Part shown: one piece after another, positions 33,794-42,253 of the stretch | Layout of the letters: the number at the start of each line of letters is the position of its first letter | How positions within the stretch are numbered: the stretch's first letter is position 1 | Assembly (NCBI GenBank): GCA_963643035.1 | Contig: CAVIKO010000003.1 | Span: forward strand, 24,948 to 88,947 | Direction of reading: 5' to 3' | Source: UMGS1696 sp963643035 | GTDB lineage: Bacteria > Bacillota > Clostridia > Oscillospirales > CAG-272 | Length of the DNA: 64,000 nt | The notes under the pieces: model-generated | What the model was told of the DNA's origin: nothing | The model's input: only the letters and a program-made list of their open reading frames with translations | Databases searched by the model: none | Made by a program: the position numbers and the translations under genes

Positions 33794-34843
33794 TCAGTCC
33801 GCCATCCGATAGCCGTCCGCGTGCAGCGCAAACGAGCCGGAGGTTTTGAGTCCGTCCGTGAGATAAATCTCGTTTTCTGTGGTCACAAAAATCGCCTCAA
33901 ACGATGCCTTGCCGGAATCGTAAAACGACAGTCCGTCCGCAAGTCCCATCACGAATAAAGCCGTGGACAGAGCATCCGCTGAGGCTCCATTCTGTGTCCA
34001 GACAACCACGCTCTGGAGTCCCGATTCTGCCGGATAGCCCGTCTCCGGATCAAGGATGTGGTGGTAGGTCTTTCCGTTTTCCACGAAATACCGTTCGTAG
34101 CTGCCCGATACCGATACAAATCCGTTCCGGATCGAGAGGTAACCGAGTACGGAGGTTGTGTTTTGCGGATCCTTGATGCCGATCTTGTATGCTGTGCCGT
34201 CCGGCTTTGCACCGTATACACCGATGTTGCCGCCCATGGAGACAATACCATAGGGGACTTCCGTACCGTTCAGATAGGTCAGCACTGTCTGCAGTGCGTA
34301 TCCCTTTCCGATCCCGCCGAGATCGAGCTTTACCTGCGGGTCGTCCTTCGTCACCGTCGCGCCATCCACGTGAATATTCGCAATTCCTGTATGCTTCATG
34401 GCTTCCGTGATCGCTGCAGAGGGGGGAACGGGGCCACCGCCGTTTACATTCCACAGTGTTGTCAGCGCGCCAAGTGTCGGATCATATGCACCGTCTGTCA
34501 GAACGGAAATCTGCGATGCGGTCTGCCACACGGAGAGGAAGGTTTCGTCTGCGTCAAAGAGAAGCTGTACACCATTGTTCAGCGCGGATACCTCGCTTGC
34601 CGGATCGTAGCAGGAGAGCTTTTCCTCCAGTTCCGTGACAATATCCCGGCATCCGGCGGCAATTTCCTCCATGCGCGTATCTGTGAGATCCGCCTGCGGC
34701 AGTCGGAGCGTGATGTATGTGTCCATACCGAGAAATACCGTATCCTTGTATGTGCTTTTTCCCCGGGACGTGCAGCCGGATAAGGGGAGAAGCATAAAAA
34801 TACTCAGAAAAAAGGAAAGTATGCGTTTCTGGAATCGTTTCAT
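33794..34843 (-). CDS. apbE: FAD:protein FMN transferase (ApbE) lipoprotein
   Basis: A 349-residue exported lipoprotein (signal MKRFQKRILSFFLSIFMLLP, lipobox LSGC). It has the ApbE fold: MDTYITLRLPQ, LGGIGKGYALQTVL and the TDGLKTSG tail. ApbE covalently attaches FMN to Ser/Thr residues of exported or membrane flavoproteins. AAGGAGG lies ten bases before the ATG. It is the third gene after a NusG-II protein and a Gx transporter, with a tandem repeat array in the space before it. That gene trio resembles part of flavin-based extracellular electron transfer loci. Confidence 0.92.
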   Translation of the reverse strand: MKRFQKRILSFFLSIFMLLPLSGCTSRGKSTYKDTVFLGMDTYITLRLPQADLTDTRMEEIAAGCRDIVTELEEKLSCYDPASEVSALNNGVQLLFDADETFLSVWQTASQISVLTDGAYDPTLGALTTLWNVNGGGPVPPSAAITEAMKHTGIANIHVDGATVTKDDPQVKLDLGGIGKGYALQTVLTYLNGTEVPYGIVSMGGNIGVYGAKPDGTAYKIGIKDPQNTTSVLGYLSIRNGFVSVSGSYERYFVENGKTYHHILDPETGYPAESGLQSVVVWTQNGASADALSTALFVMGLADGLSFYDSGKASFEAIFVTTENEIYLTDGLKTSGSFALHADGYRMAD

Positions 34844-34874
34844 GGGACGCAGAACCTCCTTGCCTGCATGGTTT

Positions 34875-35112
34875 GTTGAGTGGGGATGATGTACAGCTGA
34901 AAGGTGAAGCGATCCACCCCACTCTCGAGAATTTCCTTGTCAGGAAATTCTCCAAAGTTTGGATTTAACAGTTGAGAGGGGATGATGTGCAGCTGAAAGG
35001 TGAAGCGATCCACCCCACTCTCGAGAATTTCCTTGTCAGGAAATTCTCCAAAGTTTGGATTTAACAGTTGAGAGGGGATGATGTACAGCTGAAAGGTGAA
35101 GCGATCCACCCC
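34875..35112. repeat. Tandem 96-bp repeat array with hairpins (2.5 units)
   Basis: Units at 34875-34970 and 34971-35066 are 96 bases long and differ at only two positions. A third unit stops after 46 bases at 35112. Each contains a box starting GGGGATGATGT and ending CCACCCC. A perfect hairpin GAGAATTTCC-TTGTCA-GGAAATTCTC follows. The same two-part layout with diverged sequence lies at 11091-11235. The array sits inside the presumed eetB-apbE transcript. Confidence 0.9.
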
Positions 35113-35171
35113 GCTGTTAGACCGGTGCTTATCGAATGAGAACGGGAAACGGAGCCTCAGCCGACGGATTC

Positions 35172-35696
35172 TCAGCCGGGAAAATGCCGCCGCGCTCTCT
35201 CGATGACCGGAGTGATGATGTTGAGAAGGCATCCTGTGATCCCGCCGCAGATCGCTGCGCCGAGGTACAGCATCCCGCCGTAGGACAGAAGGATCTCCGT
35301 ACTTCCAAGACAACACACGGCAAAACAAAGCTGTCCTGTCGTATGAACCGCCGCACATAGGATCGATATGCCGATGCAGCTGCAAAATGGTGGGAGCTTT
35401 CGCAGAAACAAGAGGAAAAGCAGTACCGCAAACCCACCAGACAGAGAAAAAAACACCGATACGCCGCCGCCGAAGAGGAAAAACGAGAGCAGAATCCGCG
35501 CAAGGGATACCGCAGCCGCCATCCCCATGGAATAGTGGTACGCCACGTAGACGACCATGATGTTCGACAGTCCCAGCTTCACGCCGGGCAGCGGGAGGGG
35601 GAGCGGAAGAAAGACCGCTTCCAGATACGAAAGAAGAAGCGACACACCGAGCAGTGCGGCGCCATGTGTCAGGGAGTGAATCCTATCCCGCCACAT
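35172..35696 (-). CDS. Gx transporter family membrane protein (EetB-like)
   Basis: A 174-residue protein with about five transmembrane helices, of the family annotated as Gx transporter or heptaprenyl diphosphate synthase component I. Typical stretches are PGVKLGLSNIMVVYVAYHYS and LLSYGGMLYLGAAICGGITG. The ATG at 35696 has GAGGAGG upstream, and the gene overlaps the end of the NusG-II gene by 14 bases, so the two are coupled. In Listeria the comparable protein EetB belongs to the extracellular electron transfer locus; the equivalence here rests on family and neighbourhood. Confidence 0.8.
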   Translation of the reverse strand: MWRDRIHSLTHGAALLGVSLLLSYLEAVFLPLPLPLPGVKLGLSNIMVVYVAYHYSMGMAAAVSLARILLSFFLFGGGVSVFFSLSGGFAVLLFLLFLRKLPPFCSCIGISILCAAVHTTGQLCFAVCCLGSTEILLSYGGMLYLGAAICGGITGCLLNIITPVIERARRHFPG

Positions 35697-36063
35697 AATC
35701 CGCCTCCTCTGCTTCCTCTGTACCACGGACCCGTACAACAACTTCCGCCGGAATGCAGACAATCACACTGCCGGCAGTGGAGATCTCGCCTGTTTTCACG
35801 CATACCCGATCGGGACAATCCGCAGATGTGACCGATACCGCGCCGTCTGCGATGGTTACGGTCAGCGTATAGCCGCCATGGGTGATCGGAATGGTACATT
35901 CGTCCGTCATCGGATACCGGGAGATCGTGTCGCCGCAGAGAATTTCGCAGTATGCACCGCCTGTCACATGGGAAAAATGGGGATACAGGAAAAGTCCCAC
36001 GGCAAGAAGCACTACAGCACACAGAACAACGAGATCGCCTTTATGAAAATGGGTGTACGGCAT
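35683..36063 (-). CDS. NusG domain II-containing membrane-anchored protein (EetA-like)
   Basis: A 126-residue protein with one N-terminal transmembrane anchor (GDLVVLCAVVLLAVGLFLYP). An extracytoplasmic NusG-II domain follows, with ITHGGYTLTVTIADGAVSV and SADCPDRVCVKTGEIS. The CPDRVCVKTG motif with two cysteines is the family hallmark. The ATG at 36063 (GGAGG upstream) replaces a longer reading that would start before the promoter. It begins the NusG-II, Gx transporter, ApbE gene series. Confidence 0.82.
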   Translation of the reverse strand: MPYTHFHKGDLVVLCAVVLLAVGLFLYPHFSHVTGGAYCEILCGDTISRYPMTDECTIPITHGGYTLTVTIADGAVSVTSADCPDRVCVKTGEISTAGSVIVCIPAEVVVRVRGTEEAEEADYVAG

Positions 36064-36123
36064 ACGCGCTTCCTCCGGTTTTGCGACAGCTGCGACAGTG
36101 GTGCGATTTTGACATACATCCTT

Positions 36124-36153
36124 ATTATACAACACGCATGTGCGTTGTGTCAA
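36124..36153 (-). promoter_or_regulatory. Promoter of the NusG-II/Gx/apbE operon with palindromic spacer
   Basis: On the minus strand TTGACA (36153-36148) and TATAAT (36129-36124) are separated by 18 bases. The spacer CAACGCACATGCGTGTTG is an imperfect palindrome (seven of nine positions pair), suggesting an operator bound between the boxes. Confidence 0.6.
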
Positions 36154-36224
36154 GCGTATAGTTGGAAACATTGCCGCACGGCGCGGAAATTGCGTAAAAA
36201 ACGGCATGGAGCGTTGAAGAGAAT

Positions 36225-36279
36225 GAGGGAAACGCTGAACCCGGTGTTTGACGCGAAATCCGATTGCAAAATCGAATTT
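36225..36279 (+). repeat. MITE-like repeat remnant, copy H
   Basis: GGGAAACGCTGAAC followed by TTTGACGCGAAATCCGATT matches the left end and the right half of copy G, with the middle missing. It looks like an internally deleted family member. Confidence 0.4.
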
Positions 36280-36297
36280 AAAAAAACCACAAATTTC

Positions 36298-36326
36298 TTG
36301 ACATTCGCACTGTGATGTTGTATACT
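36298..36326 (+). promoter_or_regulatory. Promoter of the second solute-binding lipoprotein gene
   Basis: TTGACA (36298-36303), 17 bases, TATACT (36321-36326). Confidence 0.75.
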
Positions 36327-36402
36327 ATAGTAAAGTCATGTTTGCTATGAGGTGAATATGATAACTACAGTTGTCAATATACAACGAAGAGAGGATGATT
36401 TT

Positions 36403-37899
36403 ATGCGAAATAAAAGGATTTTGTGTGCAATTCTTACGGCGACGCTGCTGTCCGGTTTCGGCCTGACTTCATGCGGAAACGGCAGCGATACGGAAACCAA
36501 GTCCGGAGACGTGAATGCGGAGACTGAAACGCAAGTCGAGACCGAAACGGAAACGGAAGCGACCATGGAAACGGTGCGCGCACTGTACACCGGCAGAGAT
36601 TATGGCGGGTATGCATTCCGTATTGCAGACAGAGATACCGGTGACTGGCTGACCTTCGATGTGTACGCGGAGGAGCTTACAGGTGAGGCCATCAACGATG
36701 CCGTATACAGCCGAAATACAATGCTCGAGGATCTTCTCAACATAGAGATTGAAGAGAATCGGTATGACACAGTGACTTCCAACACTAAGACATCCATCAC
36801 GGCAGGCAGCGATGATTTTGATTTGATTACAGACGGTATCGATTCTCTGTGTACCCTTTCCACCGCCGGACTGATTCTCGATTACCGCACGATCTCTACA
36901 ATCCATCCGGAAAATGCATGGTGGGATCAGCCAATGTACCGTGACTTGTCTATATTGAATCACACCTACTTCATGACCGGCGACATCTCTGTTATGGATA
37001 ACTACGCGACATGGTGTTACCTCTTCAATAAGGATATGCTGACCGATCTCGGTCTGGAGAATCCATATACGCTTGTAAATGAGGGGAAATGGACGCTCGA
37101 CAAGCACAATGAAATGGCTGCTGCTGCACTGAGCGATGTGGACGGCGACGGCAAGTGGACAGATGCGGACACGTACGGTTTTATCACAGAGGATTATAAT
37201 AATTTGGCGCTATGGGCATCCATGGGTTATAAAATCACTGATAAGGATGAGAATGACATCCCCTTCTTCAGCTATGGATCCGAAGCGTCTCTGAACGCAC
37301 TTGCGAACGTGGTAAAGACACAGCAGGCCGATTTCACCAACCTCGGCACCCAATCAACAATCACTGTGGGTGGCGGCGTGGAAACCGAAAACGGCAGAGA
37401 ACGACAGTTTGCCATCGGTAATGCGCTGTTCTATTATGCCGGTATGCGCAATGTCACCCTCTTCCGTGACAGCGATGTAACATTCGGTATTCTTCCGGCT
37501 CCGAAGGAAAACGAAGCACAGAAGGAATACTATTCCTGCTGGAGCTTTTGCAACCTGACCGCGTATGTACTGCCGAAAACGCTCTCCGACCCGGAACGCA
37601 CCGGCGACATCATGGAAATCATGGCACATCTGAGCGTGTATAGCCTGACTCCGGCGTACATAGAACAGACTCTGATTGGTAAGGCATCCCGTGATGCGGA
37701 ATCTGAACCGATGATCTACCTCATCCTCAACAACCGGAACTACGATCTCGGTATTGCTTTTGACTGGGGCACGGTACGTACTACCATGTTCAATTTGAAG
37801 GAAACAGATACAATCACGTCGAAACTGGAAAAAATTGAAGAAAAAGCAAACAGCGCACTGGATAAGTATATCACCGCGATCGAAGAGGTTGTGGAATAA
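36403..37899 (+). CDS. Extracellular solute-binding-like lipoprotein (paralog of 13043)
   Basis: A 498-residue exported lipoprotein: signal MRNKRILCAILTATLLSGFG with lipobox LTSC, then a Glu/Thr-rich linker of about 35 residues. Its binding-protein-like domain parallels the protein at 13043-14512. DYGGYAFRI matches DYGGYDFRV, EAINDAVYSRNTMLEDLLNI matches the IND segment, and DVDGDGKWTDADTYG matches the DTNGDGK loop. SDPERT near the C-terminus matches SDPDRT. No permease genes adjoin. The ATG at 36403 is chosen because the signal peptide begins there, with GAGAGGA upstream. Confidence 0.82.
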   Translation: MRNKRILCAILTATLLSGFGLTSCGNGSDTETKSGDVNAETETQVETETETEATMETVRALYTGRDYGGYAFRIADRDTGDWLTFDVYAEELTGEAINDAVYSRNTMLEDLLNIEIEENRYDTVTSNTKTSITAGSDDFDLITDGIDSLCTLSTAGLILDYRTISTIHPENAWWDQPMYRDLSILNHTYFMTGDISVMDNYATWCYLFNKDMLTDLGLENPYTLVNEGKWTLDKHNEMAAAALSDVDGDGKWTDADTYGFITEDYNNLALWASMGYKITDKDENDIPFFSYGSEASLNALANVVKTQQADFTNLGTQSTITVGGGVETENGRERQFAIGNALFYYAGMRNVTLFRDSDVTFGILPAPKENEAQKEYYSCWSFCNLTAYVLPKTLSDPERTGDIMEIMAHLSVYSLTPAYIEQTLIGKASRDAESEPMIYLILNNRNYDLGIAFDWGTVRTTMFNLKETDTITSKLEKIEEKANSALDKYITAIEEVVE

Positions 37900-37910
37900 A
37901 CGTTACTGCC

Positions 37911-37968
37911 GCGAAAAACCGCCGCTATGTCAATGGGAAACCATCGTGCAGACGGCGGTTTTTCACGC
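37911..37968 (+). terminator. Rho-independent terminator of the lipoprotein gene
   Basis: GCGAAAAACCGCCG and CGGCGGTTTTTCACGC are long complementary arms around a 28-base loop, with the T-run inside the second arm. Confidence 0.7.
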
Positions 37969-38014
37969 GCATTCGATTTTTTGCGATTTTATCAAAGATT
38001 TTTTGAAAATCCTA

Positions 38015-38043
38015 TTGACAAACGCGGATGGCTGTGCTATAAT
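38015..38043 (+). promoter_or_regulatory. Promoter of tRNA-Leu
   Basis: A perfect consensus: TTGACA (38015-38020), 17 bases, TATAAT (38038-38043). The tRNA starts 55 bases after the -10 box. Confidence 0.85.
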
Positions 38044-38097
38044 ATCATCCGTCGGCAGGACATCAACCCTCACAGAGAAGATGCCGACAAAAGCCAT

Positions 38098-38179
38098 GCG
38101 GAAGTGGCGGAACTGGCAGACGCGCACGTTTGAGGGGCGTGTGGGAATTCCCATACGGGTTCAAGTCCCGTTTTCCGCA
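38098..38179 (+). tRNA. tRNA-Leu (anticodon GAG)
   Basis: The acceptor arms GCGGAAG and TTTCCGC pair with discriminator A at 38179. The anticodon stem CACGT/GCGTG encloses the loop TTGAGGG with anticodon GAG (codons CUC/CUU). The class-II long variable arm TGGGAATTCCCA forms its own stem. The T arm is ACGGG-TTCAAGT-CCCGT. No CCA is encoded. It is a single tRNA with its own promoter and terminator. Confidence 0.95.
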
Positions 38180-38181
38180 TC

Positions 38182-38225
38182 GAAACCCGAATCGGATCGA
38201 AAGATTGGTTCGGGTTTTCTTTTTG
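38182..38225 (+). terminator. Terminator of tRNA-Leu
   Basis: AAACCCGAAT and TTCGGGTTT pair around an 11-14-base loop and are followed by TCTTTTTG directly after the tRNA. Confidence 0.85.
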
Positions 38226-38395
38226 CAAAAAAGAATTGGACGTGGGTAGTCTTCCGTTGATTTTTGATTGATTTCTACAGCATTTCCTGAGAATAAGGGC
38301 TATTCGAATTCGCAGCGAAGCCCCTCTTTTTTTTACTGTTTCCTGTCAATACATTTCTATGAAATGAAAAACGCACAGATTATTTTGAGATTCCA

Positions 38396-38424
38396 TTGAC
38401 ACGACTGGCTATTTTTGCTACAAT
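38396..38424 (+). promoter_or_regulatory. Promoter of the GH116 gene
   Basis: TTGACA (38396-38401), 17 bases, TACAAT (38419-38424); the start codon is 38 bases further. Confidence 0.75.
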
Positions 38425-38461
38425 ATAGCCATGAGAGCAATCCATCCACAGGAGGTACAGT

Positions 38462-40990
38462 ATGCGATACGAAAAAGAGGCGCTGCGGGAGATCGTGTTT
38501 CCGCTCGGCGGCATTGGTACAGGCTCCATCGGCTACGCGGGAAACGGACGGTTCATGGATTGGGAGATCTGCAACCGCCCGGACAAGGGCAGCACGAACG
38601 GCTACACCCATTTGGCAATCCGCTGTCGGGATTGTGCGGGACAGGTATACGCACGGGTGCTGCAGGGGGATTTTCCAGGTAGCCGCATGGGGCAGTACGA
38701 CAAGGGAGAATACCACGGCTACGGTTACGGCCCGCTTGGCGCGACAATGTGTGGTTTCCCTCATTTCCGCTCCTGCGTTTTTACCGGTGCGTTTCCGTTT
38801 TGCCATCTTGAACTTGCTGACGACGATTTTCCGGCACGTGTGTGTATAACGGCGTACAATCCGATGATCCCGCTGGACGCGGACAATTCCAGCCTCCCGG
38901 CGGCTCTTTTTACGGTGGCGATCACGAATCACGGTAAGGAAACTATGACGTTTGATACGGCGTTCTCTCTGCGCAATCTCTTTTCCGGTGCACGCAATTC
39001 CGCGGTGGATAACGCGCTTAGTCTGACGGGCAGCGCGGATCCGTCCTCACCAGCGTACGGTGAACTGTGTCTGACCTGCACTGCGGAGGATACATACATA
39101 CAGAGTCACTGGTATCGCGGCGGCTGGCAGGATCCGATCGTCATGTTCTGGAACGAATGGGCATCCGGGGAGAGGCTTTGCGCGCGCACATACCCGGATC
39201 CCTGCGACGGTGATACCGGAACCGTGGTAGGCAGCGTGGAAATCGCACCGGGTGAAACGAAATCCGTCCGTTTCACGCTCACCTGGTATGTGCCGGTCTG
39301 CTACAATTATTGGTCGCCTTGCCGTGACGCGGAGGGGCGGGACATCACCTGGAGGAATTACTACGCGACACAGTTTTCCTCCGCGTCGGATGTGAATCGG
39401 TATATACGTGCAAACGAGGAGGATCTCTATCGGCGTACCATGGCGTTTCACAATGCGCTGCATGGGACGAGTCTTCCGGAAAACGTTGTAAACCGGGCGA
39501 GCGCGAATTTGTCCGTATTGAAAAGCCCGACGGTGCTGCGGTTGGAGGACGGCTCTTTCTGGGGATGGGAGGGCGTCCATGAGAAGGGCGGCTCCTGCGA
39601 GGGAACCTGCCAGCACGTGTGGAATTACGCTTATGCGATGTGCTATCTTTTCCCGGATTTGGAACGGACGATACGGGAACTGGAGCTGACCTACGGCACC
39701 TATCCGACAGGGGAAACCGATTTTCGCATGAAGTTGCCGCTTGGACGGGAAAAAGGCAAATTCCGCGCCTGTGTGGACGGTCAGATGGGGACGATCATGA
39801 AGATCTACCGCGACTGGAAGCTGAACGGGAATACGGATTGGCTGCGCACACACTGGGACACAATCAAAAAAATCATTGCCTACGCGTGGAGTGCAGACAA
39901 TGCGGACGCGTGGGATCGGGATCATGACGGTGTCCTGGAGGGCAGACAGCACCACACGCTCGATATGGAACTGTTCGGACCGTCGTCGTGGCTGGAGGGA
40001 TTCTATCTCGGTGCGCTCAAATCCGGCGCGGAGATGGCAGATGCTCTCGGCGATACGGAGGCGGCTGCGGAATATCGGAGTCTGTTTGAAAGCGGCTATC
40101 GGTATACAAAGGAAAGCCTGTTCAACGGACGGTATTTCCTTCAGAATGTGAATCTGCATGACCGCGCACTGCTCGAACGATTCGGTGCGGACGCATATTG
40201 GAACGCGGAAACGGGCGAGATGAAGTACCAGATTGGTGAGGGTTCCTCCATCGATCAGCTCTGCGCCCAGTGGCATGCAGATCTCTCCGGACTCGGCGCG
40301 CTCTTTGATCCGGAGGAGCGACACACCGCGCTTGAGAATCTTTATAAAAACAACTTCAAGCCGTCCATGCGCGGGATTGTGAATCCGTGGCGGATCTTCT
40401 CAATGGACGATGAAGGTGGCGCACAGATCTGCGTATATCCGGACGGCGCATACAAGCCGAAAATCCCGGTGCCGTACTGCGAGGAGACGATGACAGGCTT
40501 TGAATACCAGCTTGCGGGACTCCTTGTCGGAGGCGGATTTGTCCGGGAGGGCTTTTCTATCGTGGACGCGCTTGAAAAACGTTTTGACGGTGTGTGGCGC
40601 AATCCCTTCAATGAATTTGAATGCGGCAGCAACTACGCCCGTTCGATGGCGTCTTTCGCTTTGCTGCCGCTCTGTGCCGGCATGACGGTTGATCTGCCGC
40701 ACGGATCGATTCGATTTGATCCGATTCTGACCGACGTACCGTATACGACACTGTTCAGCATCGGCTCCGGCTGGGGAACGTTTACAAAAGCGGCGGAGCA
40801 AAGCGTGCTGCGGATTGAGGAGGGAAGTGTCACCGTGCGGAAAATCGAGCTGCCGTATCTGAAGCACGTGTCCGCTGTGACCGTGGACGGACGCCCGGTT
40901 GACAGTACCTTTGACGGACGCGCGATCACGTTCGAAAGTCCCGTGTGCATTCGCACCTCTCTCGTTGTCGCCGGAGAGAACGCGCGGTAA
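38462..40990 (+). CDS. GH116-family glycosidase (non-lysosomal glucosylceramidase-like)
   Basis: An 842-residue intracellular enzyme of the GH116 family, known for beta-glucosidase, beta-xylosidase and glucosylceramidase activities. The N-terminal beta domain starts PLGGIGTGSIGYAGNGRFMD, then WEICNRP. The (alpha/alpha)6 catalytic domain contains SCEGTCQHVWNYAY at about residue 378, with the likely nucleophile Glu. RDHDGVLEGRQHHTLDMELF at about residue 485 carries the likely acid/base Asp. No signal peptide is seen, so the substrate must be imported or be a membrane lipid on the cytoplasmic side. AGGAGGT precedes the ATG; promoter and terminator make it a single-gene unit. Confidence 0.88.
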   Translation: MRYEKEALREIVFPLGGIGTGSIGYAGNGRFMDWEICNRPDKGSTNGYTHLAIRCRDCAGQVYARVLQGDFPGSRMGQYDKGEYHGYGYGPLGATMCGFPHFRSCVFTGAFPFCHLELADDDFPARVCITAYNPMIPLDADNSSLPAALFTVAITNHGKETMTFDTAFSLRNLFSGARNSAVDNALSLTGSADPSSPAYGELCLTCTAEDTYIQSHWYRGGWQDPIVMFWNEWASGERLCARTYPDPCDGDTGTVVGSVEIAPGETKSVRFTLTWYVPVCYNYWSPCRDAEGRDITWRNYYATQFSSASDVNRYIRANEEDLYRRTMAFHNALHGTSLPENVVNRASANLSVLKSPTVLRLEDGSFWGWEGVHEKGGSCEGTCQHVWNYAYAMCYLFPDLERTIRELELTYGTYPTGETDFRMKLPLGREKGKFRACVDGQMGTIMKIYRDWKLNGNTDWLRTHWDTIKKIIAYAWSADNADAWDRDHDGVLEGRQHHTLDMELFGPSSWLEGFYLGALKSGAEMADALGDTEAAAEYRSLFESGYRYTKESLFNGRYFLQNVNLHDRALLERFGADAYWNAETGEMKYQIGEGSSIDQLCAQWHADLSGLGALFDPEERHTALENLYKNNFKPSMRGIVNPWRIFSMDDEGGAQICVYPDGAYKPKIPVPYCEETMTGFEYQLAGLLVGGGFVREGFSIVDALEKRFDGVWRNPFNEFECGSNYARSMASFALLPLCAGMTVDLPHGSIRFDPILTDVPYTTLFSIGSGWGTFTKAAEQSVLRIEEGSVTVRKIELPYLKHVSAVTVDGRPVDSTFDGRAITFESPVCIRTSLVVAGENAR

Positions 40991-41036
40991 GTAAAAGGAT
41001 TCGGAAAACGTTGAATAACAGCGCATCCTGAAACAG

Positions 41037-41096
41037 AAAAAGAACCGCTCGCACAGTCGGGATATATTGTCCCGACTGTGGGGCGGTTCTTTTCAT
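41037..41096. terminator. Strong bidirectional terminator between GH116 and blaI-like genes
   Basis: AAAAAGAACCGCTC and GGGCGGTTCTTTT together with ACAGTCGGGA and TCCCGACTGT form a stem of over 20 pairs with T-runs on both strands. It serves the two convergent genes. Confidence 0.9.
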
Positions 41097-41126
41097 GGTT
41101 TTTATTTGGCATTCCGAAGAGGAAAA

Positions 41127-41480
41127 TTATTTGGTGGCTGCTTCCGTACAGATCTGCCGCATGTCTGCACACATACCGTCGGTATCGTCAAGATACATGC
41201 GGTGGAGATATTCTCGTGTGACAGCACGGCGATAGGAATCGCGGTCGATGCGGGAGGCATAGTATTTGTTTCGACCGCGCTTTTCCACCGAAAGGAATCC
41301 CCTCGTATGGAGCCGTTCGAGCAGAGTCAGTACTGTCGTTGGCTTGTAACGGCGCAGCGGCGGATGACGCAGCAGAATCTGCCCAGTTGTGACGTATTGC
41401 TCACCCTCTTTTTCGAGGAGCCAAATGGCCTGCATAACCTCCAGATCACAGTCTGGCAGCCTGACCGTGGTATTGTCCAT
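41127..41480 (-). CDS. BlaI/MecI-family transcriptional repressor
   Basis: A 117-residue winged-helix regulator of the BlaI/MecI/CopY family. LPDCDLEVMQAIWLLEKEGE opens the fold, and KPTTVLTLLERLHTRGFLSV then KRGRNKYYASRI form the recognition helix and wing. The ATG at 41480 has GGAGAGG upstream; longer in-frame readings extend through its promoter. No BlaR1-type sensor protease or beta-lactamase is nearby, so it is an orphan repressor, probably autoregulatory. Confidence 0.85.
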   Translation of the reverse strand: MDNTTVRLPDCDLEVMQAIWLLEKEGEQYVTTGQILLRHPPLRRYKPTTVLTLLERLHTRGFLSVEKRGRNKYYASRIDRDSYRRAVTREYLHRMYLDDTDGMCADMRQICTEAATK

Positions 41481-41564
41481 GTCCACCTCTCCTTGCTTCT
41501 CCATCGCTTTTCGTACCGAGATCCGGCATCTGTCGTATGCAGAATGGAAAAAAACACCGCATTC

Positions 41565-41593
41565 AGTATAACACATTGTTCTATATTTGTCAA
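41565..41593 (-). promoter_or_regulatory. Promoter of the blaI-like gene
   Basis: On the minus strand TTGACA (41593-41588), 17 bases, TATACT (41570-41565). Confidence 0.75.
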
Positions 41594-41784
41594 TGAATAG
41601 AGTATAAATTTCGTAACGAAACTGACGGAGATATGTATAAAATAACCATAAAAACCGCGTTATCATTTGAAAATTCACTGTATAACACACCAACAAAAGC
41701 GCATTTTCTGGAGACGGACGTGCGGGGACAGCCGGATTGTGCGCAGGTACGGCGGTAAATCCGCGGAAAAATATGCGCCGGATA

Positions 41785-41813
41785 TTGACAAAGCCTCCGC
41801 CATCGTGTATAAT
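41785..41813 (+). promoter_or_regulatory. Promoter of the ileS T-box transcript
   Basis: A perfect consensus: TTGACA (41785-41790), 17 bases, TATAAT (41808-41813). Confidence 0.85.
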
Positions 41814-41876
41814 AAGGATAGCAAAAGATACAATCAGGCGTGGAAGAAGACAGTACCCGTTTTGTTTTGACAGCAC

Positions 41877-42109
41877 AGAGAACCGGCGGTGGTGGAAGTC
41901 CGGTCTGCGGAAACGGCGAATATCCCTTCGGAGCTGCCGGGTGAAATCTGCGTGGTGCGTCGTTAGACGGTTCTGCGCGGCAGACAGTAGCCTTGGCCGG
42001 GTTCTCTCCGTTAACAGAGAGGCATATGCTTGTATGCCGTATTTCCATATGCGGGTGGTTTCGCGAAGCGCGCCTTCGTCCTTGCACGGGAGGAAGGTTT
42101 TTTGTTTTT
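41877..42109 (+). promoter_or_regulatory. T-box leader, isoleucine specifier, with terminator
   Basis: The leader has the T-box parts in order. AGAGA (41877) is followed by the GGTGGAAGTC distal-loop element. The specifier region GAATATCCC presents codon ATC at 41922-41924 (Ile) and is followed by GGAGCTG. The T-box core GCGGGTGGTTTCGCGAA (42051-42067) has TGGT to pair with the ACCA end of uncharged tRNA. A terminator hairpin CCTTC to GAAGG with TTTTTT (42073-42103) precedes ileS. Uncharged tRNA-Ile should allow read-through into ileS. Confidence 0.88.
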
Positions 42110-42253
42110 CGCCGCATTGGAAAGGATTCCGAACGCGCCAAACCAAAAACTGCGGGAAATCTCCATGGTAAGGTTCCCGAAATACACGAAAAATCTGAGG
42201 ATACGCCGCATCTCGCGCAAATTGGCGTTTTCCCGGAAAGAGGAGGGCGAATT

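Noticed and set aside
34875..35112. Possible CRISPR array
   Set aside because: The sequences between repeated boxes are identical from unit to unit and no cas genes are present.
34840..35385. Minus-strand frame with repeated GVDRFTFQLYIIP peptides
   Set aside because: The peptide repeats are only the translation of the 96-bp tandem array; the real gene in this area is the Gx transporter in another frame.
39047..40324. 425-residue minus-strand frame opposite the GH116 gene
   Set aside because: It is the antisense shadow of a GC-rich coding sequence; the plus strand carries all GH116 motifs.
40997..41035. Further copy of the MITE-like repeat after the GH116 gene
   Set aside because: Only short end-like pieces (AAAACGTTGAATAA and AGCGCATCCTGA) are present; too little to call.
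41127..41480. Beta-lactam resistance locus suggested by a BlaI-type repressor
   Set aside because: No BlaR1 sensor protease, beta-lactamase or penicillin-binding protein is nearby; BlaI-family proteins also regulate unrelated genes.
41993..42253. N-terminal extension of ileS
   Set aside because: The frame is open but runs through the T-box core and terminator; the ATG at 42254 has a strong ribosome binding site and matches the family start.
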